From NCBI RefSeq assembly GCF_001557215.1, contig NZ_LSJM01000013.1:1-14827 (forward strand): DNA of 14,827 nt. The letters run 5' to 3'. The translations under genes and the position numbers were made by a program. This DNA is from Sphingomonas sp. CCH9-E2. Lineage in GTDB: Bacteria; Pseudomonadota; Alphaproteobacteria; Sphingomonadales; Sphingomonadaceae. A model generated the notes under the pieces. It made no database searches. It saw only the letters and a program-made list of their open reading frames with translations, and had not been told where the DNA came from. Shown here one piece after another: positions 1 through 7,938 of the stretch; the stretch's first letter is position 1, and each line of letters begins with the position of its first letter.

Positions 1-158
1 GGCTCGCCCCCGCCGCAGCCCAGATCGAGCAGCTCGGCCCGGGGTGGCAACATCCGTTCGAACCGTTCGATCCACGTGCGTTCGGGAAAGCTGGTGCGGC
101 GCGCGGCATCAAAGGCTGCGGCGTGGCGCTGATACAGGTCGACAATCCGGTGGGGCAT
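1..158 (-). CDS. Class I SAM-dependent methyltransferase, N-terminal part (runs off left edge)
   Basis: The minus strand reads from an ATG at 158 into the left edge without a stop, giving 52 residues and part of the next codon. The translation ends in LLDLGCGGGE (residues 43-52), the glycine-rich motif I that binds S-adenosylmethionine in class I methyltransferases, with the preceding helix at the usual distance. A strong Shine-Dalgarno GGAGGT lies 7 bases upstream of the ATG, which fixes the start. The gene is divergent from csbD with about 100 bases between starts. The substrate cannot be told because the catalytic core and C-terminus lie outside the window; a small-molecule or ubiquinone/biotin-type methyltransferase would look the same here. 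The family call is well supported, the specific function is not. Confidence 0.8.
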   Translation of the reverse strand, partial: MPHRIVDLYQRHAAAFDAARRTSFPERTWIERFERMLPPRAELLDLGCGGGE

Positions 159-165
159 CGTCCGA

Positions 166-171
166 ACCTCC
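166..171 (-). promoter_or_regulatory. Ribosome binding site of the methyltransferase gene
   Basis: GGAGGT on the minus strand is a near-perfect Shine-Dalgarno sequence, 7 bases before the ATG at 158. It decides the start of a gene that is otherwise only 52 codons long in this window. Confidence 0.7.
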
Positions 172-191
172 GGAGCAAGGGCGGATATTTC

Positions 192-216
192 GGAACGCAT
201 ACCGGGACCGTTGGTT
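192..216 (+). promoter_or_regulatory. EcfG-type general stress promoter upstream of csbD
   Basis: GGAAC at 192-196 is followed after 16 bases by GGTT at 213-216. This fits the -35/-10 pattern GGAAC-N16/17-(c)GTT known for EcfG/SigT, the general stress sigma factor of alphaproteobacteria. A transcript would begin near 222-225, leaving about 30 bases of leader before the csbD start at 256. CsbD is a classical general-stress gene, so site and gene support each other. The match is by eye, and the -10 has G rather than the commoner C before GTT. Confidence 0.6.
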
Positions 217-255
217 GATAGGGAAACCCCGACCCCCGGGCCAATGGAGACCATC

Positions 256-426
256 ATGGGCGAACTCGTCGACAAGATCAAAGGCAACGTCAACGAAGCG
301 ATCGGCAAGGCCAAGCAGCAGAGCAACGATCCCGACACGCGTGCGGAAGGTGCGCAGCAGGAAGGCAAGGGCAAGGCGCAGCAGCTTGGCGGAAAGATCA
401 AGGGCGCGCTTGGCGACGATATCTGA
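256..426 (+). CDS. csbD: CsbD family stress protein
   Basis: A 56-residue, highly charged, hydrophilic protein starting MGELVDKIKGN. Repeated GK/KG and Q/E-rich helical segments (IGKAKQQ, EGKGKAQQLGGKIKGALGD) are typical of the CsbD family, which is induced by general stress in many bacteria and has no settled biochemical role. It is predicted to be a soluble, cytoplasmic helical protein. Two in-frame upstream starts exist, a TTG at 211 and an ATG at 244; 256 is chosen because GGAG at 246-249 sits 6 bases before it, whereas the 244 ATG lacks a ribosome binding site and the family normally begins MGEL or similar. The gene is monocistronic, between an EcfG-like promoter and an intrinsic terminator, so it is probably switched on by the general stress response. 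Confidence 0.9.
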   Translation: MGELVDKIKGNVNEAIGKAKQQSNDPDTRAEGAQQEGKGKAQQLGGKIKGALGDDI

Positions 427-451
427 CGCGCGTCGCTGCATTTAAGATCGG

Positions 452-487
452 AAAGGGCCGTTTTCTGCGGGAAACGGCCCTTTTTCG
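452..487 (+). terminator. Intrinsic terminator after csbD
   Basis: An inverted repeat AAAGGGCCGTTT (452-463) / AAACGGCCCTTT (472-483) with an 8-base loop gives a 12-bp stem with a GC-rich core, running into TTTTT at 481-485. It starts 25 bases after the csbD stop. The stem is symmetric with A's on the other side, but no gene ends toward it from the right on the minus strand, so it most likely serves csbD. Confidence 0.85.
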
Positions 488-496
488 TGGGCGAAT

Positions 497-524
497 CGAA
501 TCGACTCGCTGCGCGATTCGAGTC
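497..524. repeat. Short inverted repeat upstream of the RodZ-like gene
   Basis: CGAATCG (497-503) is mirrored by CGATTCG (514-520), and an alternative pairing GACTCG (503-508) / CGAGTC (519-524) overlaps it. A second CGAATCG copy lies at 492-498. Another small inverted repeat, ACCGG (540-544) / CCGGT (551-555), follows. These lie in the 98 bases between the csbD terminator and the next start and could be operators or chance palindromes; no known regulator is recognised. Confidence 0.3.
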
Positions 525-585
525 ATGAAGGCGTTCCGCACCGGGACAGTCCGGTATTGTCAGCTTGCCGGGGGGCTTGACGACG

Positions 586-906
586 ATGAACGCCGCGATG
601 GAACAGCCGATCTTGCCGTTTGCCAGGGGCGACTGGCGGGTCGAGCCGCGTGGGAGCGTGGGCAGCGCGCTCGCGGAAGCCCGGCGTCGTCGTGCGCTGT
701 CGATCGAGGATATCGCGGCGGAAACCCGCGTGCCGATCCGATACCTCGCCGCGATCGAGGCGGAGCGGTTCGACGTGTTTCCGGGCCTGATCTATCTCAA
801 GGGCTTCGTCAAAGCGTTCGCCCGCGCCGTTGGCCTGTGCGAACGCTGGGCGGTCGAGGCGGTGGAGGCCGCGCTGATGGACGCACGCCGCCTCGCCAGC
901 GCCTGA
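586..906 (+). CDS. RodZ-like helix-turn-helix protein, cytoplasmic, no membrane anchor
   Basis: A 106-residue protein whose residues about 25-88 match the N-terminal xenogeneic-type helix-turn-helix (HTH_25) of RodZ: VGSALAEARRRRALSIEDIA, then a recognition-helix region and YLKGFVKAFA (residues 70-79), close to the Y-x-K-G-F-x-(R/K)-x-(Y/F)-A signature of RodZ, where this region contacts the actin MreB. Full RodZ continues with a transmembrane helix and a periplasmic domain; this protein ends shortly after the HTH with an Ala/Glu-rich helix and has no membrane segment. It could be a small DNA-binding regulator or a truncated MreB partner. ATG 586 is chosen because of a G-run at 570-574, about 11 bases upstream; TTG 565 and ATG 598 are less likely. 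The stop is 3 bases from the stop of the convergent gene. Confidence 0.75.
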   Translation: MNAAMEQPILPFARGDWRVEPRGSVGSALAEARRRRALSIEDIAAETRVPIRYLAAIEAERFDVFPGLIYLKGFVKAFARAVGLCERWAVEAVEAALMDARRLASA

Positions 907-909
907 CGC

Positions 910-2562
910 TTATCCCCGGATCGCGGTGATCGTCGTCGCCGGGGTGATGATCTCGACATCGGTTTTCAGATGCAGCAGGCGGACGCCACATTCCGCGAGC
1001 GCGCGGTCGAGCGCGGGTGCGAAGTCTTCGGTGCGTTCGATGGTCTCGGCCCAGCAACCATAGGCGCGGGCGAGCGCGGCGAAATCGGGATTGTGCAGCG
1101 TGGTGCCCGACAGGCGCGTGGGAAATTCGCGCTCTTGATGCATGCGGATCGTGCCATAGGCACCGTTGTCGATCACCAGCGCCAGCATGTCCGCGCCATG
1201 CTGGACCGCGGTCGCCAACTCCTGCCCGTTCATCAGGAAATCGCCATCGCCGGCGAGCGCGATGGCGAGCTTGTCTTTGCGGCGCAGCGCGGCGGCAATA
1301 GCGGCGGGGGTGCCATAGCCCATCGCGCCAGCGGTCGGGGCCAATTGCGACGGCTGCGCGCCATAGCGCCAATAGCGGTGCCACCAGCCGGAAAAATTGC
1401 CCGCGCCGTTGCAGACGATCGCGTGATCCGCGTCGATCCGCTCCCGCATCGCGGCGACGCACTGGCCAAGGTCGAGCGCGATGCCGTCGCGTGGCTTTGG
1501 CGTCGACCAGTCCTGCCACTCGGCATGCGCTTCGGCACCAGCGGGGCGGGGAGTGGCGGGTGCATCGGCGGCGGCCAGCATCGCGGCGAATTCGAACACC
1601 GGCGCGGCGATGCCGAGGTCGGCACGATAGACGCGGTTCAATTCGCCCGCATCGGGATGGACATGGATCAGAGTCTGTCCGGGATGGTCCGGCGTGACCA
1701 AAGTATAACCGTCGGTGGTCGCCTCTCCCAGCCGTGCGCCGACGACGAGCAGCAGATCAGCGGCCTTGATCCGCGCAACCAACTTGGGGTTGGGGCCGTA
1801 GCCGAGATTGCCCGCCCAGGCCGGGGAGCTGTTCGGGATCGCGTCCTGCCGCCGGAAAGCGCCCGCGACCGGGATGCCCCAGCTTCGCGCGAAGCTGTCG
1901 AACGCCGCGCCGGTCGCAATGTCCCAGCCCGCGCCGCCGACGATCGCCACCGGGCGCTCGGCAGTGCGCAGCAGGTCGAGCACGTCGGTGAAGTCCTCCG
2001 GGTCCAGCCCGGCGCTGTGCCGGGTCAGGCGCGGACGGTCGAGCGTCTCGACGACATCCAGTAGCATGTCCTCCGGCAACGCCACCACGACCGGACCGGG
2101 TCGCCCGCTGATCGCGACGTTCCACGCACGTGCGACATATTCGGGGATACGCGCGGCATCCTCGATCCGGGTCGCCCATTTGGCGAGGGGGCCGAAAAAG
2201 GCCGGGAAATCGACTTCCTGAAACCCCTCGCGATCGCGCATCGTCCGGTCGACGTCGCCGATGAACAGGATCATCGGGATCGAATCCTGCATCGCGACAT
2301 GCACGCCGATGCTGGCATTGGTCGCGCCGGGACCGCGCGTGACGAAGCAGATGCCGGGCTTGCCGGTCATCGCCCCGTCCGCGCACGCCATGAACGCCGC
2401 GCCGCCCTCTTGGCGGCAGGTGACCAGATCGACCTGCGGCACATCGTGCAGCGCGTCGAGCACCGCGAGAAAGCTCTCGCCCGGCACATGAAAGATGCGG
2501 TCGCAGCCCTGGGCCACGAGGTTGTCGACCAAGATGCGGCCACCGTTGCGCGAATTCGTCAT
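910..2562 (-). CDS. Thiamine-diphosphate-dependent enzyme, acetolactate synthase superfamily
   Basis: A 550-residue protein with the three-domain layout of COG0028 enzymes. The N-terminal Pyr domain carries the conserved catalytic glutamate in CRQEGGAAFMA (Glu52), the middle Rossmann-like domain spans roughly residues 190-330, and the C-terminal PP domain has the Mg/ThDP motif GDGDFLMNGQ (438-447), ending at DN (465-466) with NGAYGTI beyond. Length is typical for acetolactate synthase, benzoylformate decarboxylase and related carboligases. No regulatory subunit (ilvN) or isoleucine/valine gene is adjacent, so an anabolic acetolactate synthase role is doubtful and the substrate remains open. 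AAGGTG lies a few bases before the ATG at 2562. It follows the aminopeptidase by 49 bases on the same strand and is probably the last gene of the rimO operon. Confidence 0.85.
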   Translation of the reverse strand: MTNSRNGGRILVDNLVAQGCDRIFHVPGESFLAVLDALHDVPQVDLVTCRQEGGAAFMACADGAMTGKPGICFVTRGPGATNASIGVHVAMQDSIPMILFIGDVDRTMRDREGFQEVDFPAFFGPLAKWATRIEDAARIPEYVARAWNVAISGRPGPVVVALPEDMLLDVVETLDRPRLTRHSAGLDPEDFTDVLDLLRTAERPVAIVGGAGWDIATGAAFDSFARSWGIPVAGAFRRQDAIPNSSPAWAGNLGYGPNPKLVARIKAADLLLVVGARLGEATTDGYTLVTPDHPGQTLIHVHPDAGELNRVYRADLGIAAPVFEFAAMLAAADAPATPRPAGAEAHAEWQDWSTPKPRDGIALDLGQCVAAMRERIDADHAIVCNGAGNFSGWWHRYWRYGAQPSQLAPTAGAMGYGTPAAIAAALRRKDKLAIALAGDGDFLMNGQELATAVQHGADMLALVIDNGAYGTIRMHQEREFPTRLSGTTLHNPDFAALARAYGCWAETIERTEDFAPALDRALAECGVRLLHLKTDVEIITPATTITAIRG

Positions 2563-2611
2563 CGGAGCACCTTGCCGTCGCGAGCGCGCGAAGTCGAGCC
2601 GGTTGCGGCGG

Positions 2612-4006
2612 TTACGACCTGTCGGCGTAGCGCGCCTTCAGCATCGCCCAGGTCGCGCGCAGGCCCGTTGCATCGCCACCCTTGGGGCGACCCGGCTTGG
2701 CGGCAGGACGCCACGCGAACAGGTCGAGATGCGCCCAGGCGATGTGCTTGGGGACGAACCGGCGGAGGAAGAGGGCGGCGGTGATCGGGCCGGCGAAGGG
2801 GCCGTCGGGGGCGTTGACCATGTCGGCGATGTCCGACTTCAGCATCTCGTCATAGCCGTCCCACAAGGGTAAACGCCACAGCGGATCTTTCACACTGTCC
2901 CCGGCATCAAGCATCGCGCCCGCCAGCGCATCGTCATTGGCGAACAGGGCAGGGAGGTCAGGGCCAAGCGCGACGCGCGCCGCGCCGGTGAGTGTGGCAA
3001 AATCGAGGATCAGCCCCGGCTTGCCCTCCCCCGCCTTGGTCAGCGCGTCGCCGAGGATCAGACGCCCCTCGGCATCGGTGTTGGTGTTCTCGACCGTCAG
3101 GCCCTTGCGCGTGTTCAGCACATCGCCGGGTCGGAAGGCATTGCCGGCGACCGAATTCTCGACCGCTGCCACCAGCAGATGCAGCCGCACCGGCAGCCGC
3201 TGCGCCATGACCAGCCCGGCCAGCGCGATCGCGTGCGCCGCGCCGCCCATGTCCTTCTTCATCAGCCGCATGCCAGCGCTCGGCTTGATGTCCAGCCCGC
3301 CCGTGTCGAAGCAGACGCCCTTGCCGACCAGCGCCAGCCGGGGATGGTCGGGATTGCCCCATTCGAGCTCGATCAACCGCGGTTCGCGCCCGCGCGCCGC
3401 CGCCATGCCGACCGCGTGGATCATCGGATAGCCCTGCTCGAGCGCATCGCCGCGCGTGACGGTCGACGTTGCGCCATGCGCTTTGGCCAGCGCCTCGATC
3501 TCGGCCTCCAGCTCCGCCGGTCCCATGTCGGAGGCGGGGGTGTTGACCAGATCGCGCACCTTGAACGTCGCGCTGGCAAGGCGCAGCGTCTCCTCGATCC
3601 GCCCGGGTTCGCCGGTCAGCAGGACACGCGGTCCTTGCGCGCTTTCGTCCTTGCGGTAGCGGTCGAAGCGATATTGCGCGAGCACCCAGCCGAGCATCGC
3701 CGCGCCGGGCTCGCCGGTCGCAAGGCGATAGGTGCCTTCGGGCAGCTGCTCGCCGAGCGAGGCGATGCGGAAGGGCGAGGTCTCCGCCTCGTCGCACACC
3801 AGCAGCATCGCCCAATCCTCAGGCCCTTCGCCGGGCAGCACCGCGCGGTTGCCCGCCTTGCCGGTCAGCTTGTGCGCGGCGGTGGCGGTGCGGATGCGTG
3901 GCGGCTGGGCTTTGAGCCACTCCTGCCACTGATCGGGGTGGACGACATGGATGGTGCGCGCGGACTGGCCGCGATCGGGCTGTAGCAGCAGGGAGAGGTC
4001 GGTCAT
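2612..4006 (-). CDS. Leucyl aminopeptidase, M17 family
   Basis: A 464-residue cytosolic metallo-aminopeptidase that removes N-terminal residues from peptides using two metal ions. The M17 signature NTDAEGRL is at 309-316. All expected ligand and catalytic positions can be read: Lys229, Asp234, Asp252, Asp311, Glu313 and Arg315, with spacings identical to E. coli PepA (270, 275, 293, 352, 354, 356). The divergent N-terminal domain occupies about residues 1-150. The ATG at 4006 starts MTDLSLLLQ; an in-frame TTG at 4042 would abut the previous stop and adds an unlikely leader, so it was not used. The Shine-Dalgarno is weak. It lies 36 bases after the M14-like gene and 49 before the ThDP enzyme. 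Annotation pipelines would call it leucyl aminopeptidase or PepB/PepA-like. Confidence 0.93.
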   Translation of the reverse strand: MTDLSLLLQPDRGQSARTIHVVHPDQWQEWLKAQPPRIRTATAAHKLTGKAGNRAVLPGEGPEDWAMLLVCDEAETSPFRIASLGEQLPEGTYRLATGEPGAAMLGWVLAQYRFDRYRKDESAQGPRVLLTGEPGRIEETLRLASATFKVRDLVNTPASDMGPAELEAEIEALAKAHGATSTVTRGDALEQGYPMIHAVGMAAARGREPRLIELEWGNPDHPRLALVGKGVCFDTGGLDIKPSAGMRLMKKDMGGAAHAIALAGLVMAQRLPVRLHLLVAAVENSVAGNAFRPGDVLNTRKGLTVENTNTDAEGRLILGDALTKAGEGKPGLILDFATLTGAARVALGPDLPALFANDDALAGAMLDAGDSVKDPLWRLPLWDGYDEMLKSDIADMVNAPDGPFAGPITAALFLRRFVPKHIAWAHLDLFAWRPAAKPGRPKGGDATGLRATWAMLKARYADRS

Positions 4007-4042
4007 TGCCGATGATCTAAGCTGCGCGCTCGGCAACGGCAA

Positions 4043-4957
4043 CTAGCGGGCGAGCCGCGTCGTTGGCGCGGTGCAGCGCTCCATCGCCCGGTCGATCATC
4101 GCAACCAGCCGGTTGCCGCTCTCCGCCAGTCGCGCCGGGTCCAACCCGCGCTCCTGCGTCTCGAAATTCACATAGGGCAGGCCGCGCAGCAGGGCATAAT
4201 TGGACAGTGACCCATCGCTGACGCTCACGCGCTCAAACACGACATTGAAGTCGGCCAACGCCAGCGCCTTGCCGCACCAGGCGGAATAGGGCGAGGCGCC
4301 CGCGCGATAGGCGACATAAGCGAGGCTGTCGTCGTCATCGAACGGCCATGCGCGGGCCTGCGACGCCGATGGCTGCATGACGTCATCGCAGAAGCGGATC
4401 GACACCTCACCGCGCCCCGGCGGGTCGGACTGGTTGCAGCGTGAGTTGCGCGTGTCGAACCCGGGCGAATTGGTGTGCAGCGCGATGATCGGCAGCGCCC
4501 CGCGCCGCGCATCGGCAAGAATGGTGTTGGCGTAGAGCGGCGTACCGTCGCGGAAGTTTCGATTGGGGTCGATCGGTCCGCCGCGATCCACCGCGGCGTT
4601 GCGGCGGCGGCCATCCTCGGCAATCCCGGAATCGACGACAATCATCACCCCGCCATAAGCGCGCACCCCGGCCAGCCCGGCTTCGAACCCCGCATTCTCG
4701 TTATCATGCGGCACGAACCACAATGGCCCGCGCGGAGTCTTGATATTCACAATGCGGAACAGCCGCCAAGACCCTCTTTCTTCGCGAAATTCGACCTTGC
4801 TGACCGACAGTCCGTGCCACGTTGCGGGGTCGCGATGGCGCGCAAAGTCATCGTCCGAAAGCGTCAGGGGATCGACCGGCTCGCTACGCACACCCGGCTC
4901 CGGCGCGATCCCGGCCAGCGCAAGCCAGACCGGAAGGGCGAGGAGCAGGCGCCTCAT
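4043..4957 (-). CDS. Secreted M14-like putative zinc carboxypeptidase
   Basis: A 304-residue protein with a signal peptide (MRRLLLALPVWLALAGIAP) and so probably periplasmic. I do not recognise a named family, but the order of motifs resembles M14 zinc carboxypeptidases: HDNE (His84, Glu87, an HxxE zinc pair), PNRNF (Asn132-Arg133, like the substrate-binding NR), ALHTN (His161, the third zinc ligand) and LPYVNFETQ (Glu266, where the catalytic glutamate would sit, after a conserved GLP). Four cysteines (174, 190, 228 and one near the C-terminus) may form disulfides. Its ATG immediately follows the rimO stop (TGAATG) without a visible ribosome binding site, which suggests translational coupling. 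An aminopeptidase follows, so peptide turnover is a shared theme. The enzymatic assignment is inference from motifs; a non-catalytic role is possible. Confidence 0.6.
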   Translation of the reverse strand: MRRLLLALPVWLALAGIAPEPGVRSEPVDPLTLSDDDFARHRDPATWHGLSVSKVEFREERGSWRLFRIVNIKTPRGPLWFVPHDNENAGFEAGLAGVRAYGGVMIVVDSGIAEDGRRRNAAVDRGGPIDPNRNFRDGTPLYANTILADARRGALPIIALHTNSPGFDTRNSRCNQSDPPGRGEVSIRFCDDVMQPSASQARAWPFDDDDSLAYVAYRAGASPYSAWCGKALALADFNVVFERVSVSDGSLSNYALLRGLPYVNFETQERGLDPARLAESGNRLVAMIDRAMERCTAPTTRLAR

Positions 4958-6286
4958 TCAGGCCCGCGGCGCGCCGTAAAGGTCGTGATCGTCCGCGTCC
5001 TCGATCTCGACCTTGACGATATCGCCCTGCTTCAAATGGCCCGCGTCGCGCAGGAAGACGGTGCCGTCGATTTCGGGTGCATCGGCCTGTGACCGCGCAT
5101 TGGCGCCGTCACCCTCGACCTCGTCGACGATCACCTCGAGCGTGCGGCCGATCTTGGCCTGCAGCTTGGCGGCGCTGATCGCGGCGGTCTTTTCCATGAT
5201 GCGGGCGTAGCGCTCTTCCTTGACCTCTTCGGGCACCGCGCCCGGCAGGTCGTTGGCGGCTGCACCTTCGACCGGCTCGAAGCGGAACGCGCCGACACGG
5301 TCGAGCTGCGCTTCGTCCAGCCAGTCGAGCAGATATTGGAAGTCTTCCTCGGTCTCGCCGGGGAAGCCGACGACGAAGGTGGATCGGATGGTGATGTCCG
5401 GCGCGATGCTGCGCCAGTTGCGGAGCCGCTCCAGCACCTTTGCCTCGTTCGCCGGCCGGCGCATCGTGCGCAGCACCGACGGCGCGGCGTGCTGGAACGG
5501 GATGTCGAGATAGGGGAGGACCAGCCCCTCGGCCATCAGCGGGATGACCTGATCGACATGCGGGTAGGGATAAACATAGTGCAGCCGCACCCATGGAGCG
5601 ATCTTGCCGAGCTCGCGGGCGAGATCGGTCATGTGCGGCACGACCTCCGCCCCCTTCCACATCCGCGGTTCCTTGCGGATATCGACGCCATAGGCCGACG
5701 TGTCCTGGCTGATCACCAGCAGTTCCTGGGTCCCGGCCTCGACCAGCTTCTCCGCCTCACGCAGGATCGCGTCGGGGCGGCGGCTGACCAGATCGCCGCG
5801 CAGCGCGGGGATGATGCAGAAGGAGCAGCGGTGGTTGCACCCCTCGCTGATCTTCAGATAGCTGTAGTGGCGCGGGGTGAGCTTCAGCCCGCTTTCGGGG
5901 ACGAGGTTGAGGAAGGCGTTGGGCGGCATCGGGGCCGCGTCGTGGACCGCGCCGACCACTTCCTCATATTGGTGCGCGCCGGTGACCGCGAGCACATTGG
6001 GGAAGCGGGCGCGGATGACATCGGCCTCCTGGCCCATGCATCCGGTGACGATGACACGGCCATTTTCCGCAATCGCCTCACCGATCGCCTCCAGCGACTC
6101 TTCCTTGGCGCTGTCGAGGAACCCGCAGGTGTTGACCAGCACCACATCGGCACCGGCATAATCGGCCGACATGGCATAGCCGTCGGAACGGAGTTTGGTC
6201 AGGATACGCTCGCTGTCGACCAGATTCTTGGGACAGCCGAGCGACACCATGCCCACCTTGGGGGCTTCGGGAAGACGCGTTGCCAT
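4958..6286 (-). CDS. rimO: Ribosomal protein S12 methylthiotransferase RimO
   Basis: A 442-residue radical-SAM enzyme that adds a methylthio group to the conserved aspartate of ribosomal protein S12. The N-terminal UPF0004 domain has its three cluster cysteines at Cys18 (SLGCPKN), Cys54 (NTCGF) and Cys83 (TGCMGQ). The radical-SAM CxxxCxxC is at Cys150, Cys154 and Cys157 ([10 protein letters not shown]). The TRAM domain is at about 375-440. These positions coincide almost exactly with E. coli RimO, and [15 protein letters not shown] features favour RimO over the tRNA enzyme MiaB. The ATG at 6286 starts [18 protein letters not shown]; the frame stays open further upstream but that sequence looks non-coding. 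The Shine-Dalgarno is weak. It is the first gene of the minus-strand cluster and its stop abuts the next ATG. Confidence 0.96.
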   Translation of the reverse strand: MATRLPEAPKVGMVSLGCPKNLVDSERILTKLRSDGYAMSADYAGADVVLVNTCGFLDSAKEESLEAIGEAIAENGRVIVTGCMGQEADVIRARFPNVLAVTGAHQYEEVVGAVHDAAPMPPNAFLNLVPESGLKLTPRHYSYLKISEGCNHRCSFCIIPALRGDLVSRRPDAILREAEKLVEAGTQELLVISQDTSAYGVDIRKEPRMWKGAEVVPHMTDLARELGKIAPWVRLHYVYPYPHVDQVIPLMAEGLVLPYLDIPFQHAAPSVLRTMRRPANEAKVLERLRNWRSIAPDITIRSTFVVGFPGETEEDFQYLLDWLDEAQLDRVGAFRFEPVEGAAANDLPGAVPEEVKEERYARIMEKTAAISAAKLQAKIGRTLEVIVDEVEGDGANARSQADAPEIDGTVFLRDAGHLKQGDIVKVEIEDADDHDLYGAPRA

Positions 6287-6465
6287 GATCGGTGCGCGAC
6301 ATAGGTGAATTTGCGAAAAAAGATAGGGGCGGGGATGATCCGGTGCCCATGCGCACCGAACTTGTCTGTTGCCATCCGCAAATCCCCCGCACACGCTGTC
6401 AGCGCGTTGTAAGTGCGTGGTTTTCACCTGAGGAGCGGGGGCTCCGGCCGGATGGACGCTGTACG
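6287..6465. other. Divergent intergenic region between rimO and the TPR gene
   Basis: This 179-base gap is the longest in the window and must carry promoters for rimO (leftward) and the TPR-like gene (rightward). A small inverted repeat GGTGC/GCACC lies at 6342-6357. GAGGAGCGGGGG at about 6430-6441 is too far from the ATG at 6466 to be its ribosome binding site. No convincing -35/-10 pair, riboswitch or small RNA could be recognised by eye. Confidence 0.4.
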
Positions 6466-7869
6466 ATGTCAGGATGTGGGCGGAACTTGGTCGCAGCTGG
6501 GCTGATCGCGATCGGCATGGCGGTCGCTGCACCTGCGCTGGCGCAAGGAGCCGGGCGCGTTCCGGTGCCACCCGAAGGAATCGCCGCGTTCGACAAAGGT
6601 GAATATGGCAAGGCGGCGGAGTTCATCATCCCCGCGTTCGAGCATTGCAGGACCACGCGGCCCAAGGACGGGGCCTGCGCAGATCTGGCGATGGCTGTGG
6701 CGGTGCTGGTGGCGACTGCGGGTAACGCCAGGGTCGAGTCGAACATCCTGAGCGCGCAGAGCTATATCGATGCGCAGGTCGGACGCGACACGACGGAGGC
6801 GTTGGGGGTGCTCGGCGCCGTAACCAGCTATTATGACCGACTGGTCCAGATGGAAAAAAATCTGCCGCACGCCGAACGGCGCCTGACCCTGTCCCGCAAG
6901 CTCAACGGTCCGCTTGCGCGCACCTCGGTCGCCGCGGCTATCGGCTTGTGCGTGGTCAAGTGGAACCTGGGCAAAGGGCAGGAAGCGGTGGAGCTGCTCG
7001 CGCCGCTGCTGGACAAGCTCCCCACCAGGACCCCGCAAGAGGCGCTGCTCGCGGGGAGCGTCTATGAATGCACCGGTACCGCATATTACGCGATGGATCG
7101 CGACCGCGAGGCGGGGCCGGCGTTCCGGAAGGCGCTGGCGTTGTTTGAACAGGCCGAGGGGGAACGGGGCGAGCGCGCCATCGATGTCATGGCGAGTCTG
7201 GCCAATACCCTGCGTCGGCTGCGGCGTGATGCCGATGCGCGGGCAATGGCGGCGCGGGTCGCTGCTTTGGCCAAACCCGACGCAGCGGCGCGCGCACGGA
7301 TCGCGTGGTGGGCGGCACCGGGCGCTGCCGATCAGGTGGGTGCGGCCCGCGCCGAGCTGGCCAAGGCCGAGGCGCAATATGGGGCGCAGTCGGTGATGGC
7401 CGACATGGCAGCGGCGAACCTGGGAGTGGCACTCAGCGAGGCTGGACGAGCGGCCGAGGCTGAACCCTATCTGGCGCGCATTTCGGCGGCCGCAGCCAAT
7501 GAAGCGACACCGCCGGCGTTCCGGATCAAATTGCTGACGGGGCAGGTCACTTTGCTCTTGAAGCTCGATCAAGGACGGTTTGACCGGGCGCTGCCGGCAA
7601 TCGAGCGCCTGGTCGCGCTTGCCAAAAGCACCGGCGCGGGCAGCGACAGGATTTTGATCGACTTTCAGATGTATGCCGGGACGATGCTACTGCTGACCGA
7701 CAAGTCTGCGCGCGCCTATCCGCTGCTGTCCGATGCTGGTGCGCTGTTTATGGAGCGCCTGGCCAGTTATCGGGATTTCGATCCTGCGGCGCTGCGGGAG
7801 ACACGGGAATATGCCCCGATCTTCCAGTTCAAGGTGGCGGCTGCCTGGAGGCTGGCGCAGCGGCGCTAA
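6466..7869 (+). CDS. Secreted TPR-like helical repeat protein of unknown function
   Basis: A 467-residue protein with a clear signal peptide (positive CGRN, hydrophobic residues 8-21, cleavage likely after APALA, residue 26), so periplasmic or exported. The mature part is Ala/Leu/Arg-rich and helical, with tetratricopeptide-like pairs, clearest around residues 196-265 ([20 protein letters not shown], then a [14 protein letters not shown] pair) and again near 330-350. No catalytic motif is visible. ATG 6466 is chosen because the signal peptide starts there; the frame extends to 6292 but that leader is unlike protein. It precedes a membrane histidine kinase on the same strand by 69 bases, so the two may be co-transcribed and the TPR protein could bind the kinase's periplasmic domain; this link is inference. 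Confidence 0.7.
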   Translation: MSGCGRNLVAAGLIAIGMAVAAPALAQGAGRVPVPPEGIAAFDKGEYGKAAEFIIPAFEHCRTTRPKDGACADLAMAVAVLVATAGNARVESNILSAQSYIDAQVGRDTTEALGVLGAVTSYYDRLVQMEKNLPHAERRLTLSRKLNGPLARTSVAAAIGLCVVKWNLGKGQEAVELLAPLLDKLPTRTPQEALLAGSVYECTGTAYYAMDRDREAGPAFRKALALFEQAEGERGERAIDVMASLANTLRRLRRDADARAMAARVAALAKPDAAARARIAWWAAPGAADQVGAARAELAKAEAQYGAQSVMADMAAANLGVALSEAGRAAEAEPYLARISAAAANEATPPAFRIKLLTGQVTLLLKLDQGRFDRALPAIERLVALAKSTGAGSDRILIDFQMYAGTMLLLTDKSARAYPLLSDAGALFMERLASYRDFDPAALRETREYAPIFQFKVAAAWRLAQRR

Positions 7870-7938
7870 GGGGTCTGGTTTTCGGTTCGCGCGCGCTGTA
7901 GCGTCGCGTCGGGGAGCAGCTCGAACGGCTGGTGACGG

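Noticed and set aside
109..441. 110-codon minus-strand frame across the csbD region
   Set aside because: It overlaps the methyltransferase start, the EcfG-like promoter and csbD, has no ribosome binding site and no family features.
600..620. A second GGAAC...CGTT pair resembling an EcfG promoter
   Set aside because: The spacer is only 12 bases and the site lies inside the RodZ-like coding region.
970..2064. Long plus-strand open frame opposite the ThDP gene
   Set aside because: It is the antisense shadow of a gene with clear family motifs; its own product is Arg/Gly-rich without recognisable domains.
6342..6357. Short inverted repeat GGTGC/GCACC between rimO and the TPR gene
   Set aside because: Five pairs only, with no T-run; not a convincing terminator or operator.
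6287..6571. Upstream extension of the rimO frame by 95 codons
   Set aside because: Residues before MATRLPEAP are unlike RimO, and the family starts near this ATG. The region is the divergent promoter area.
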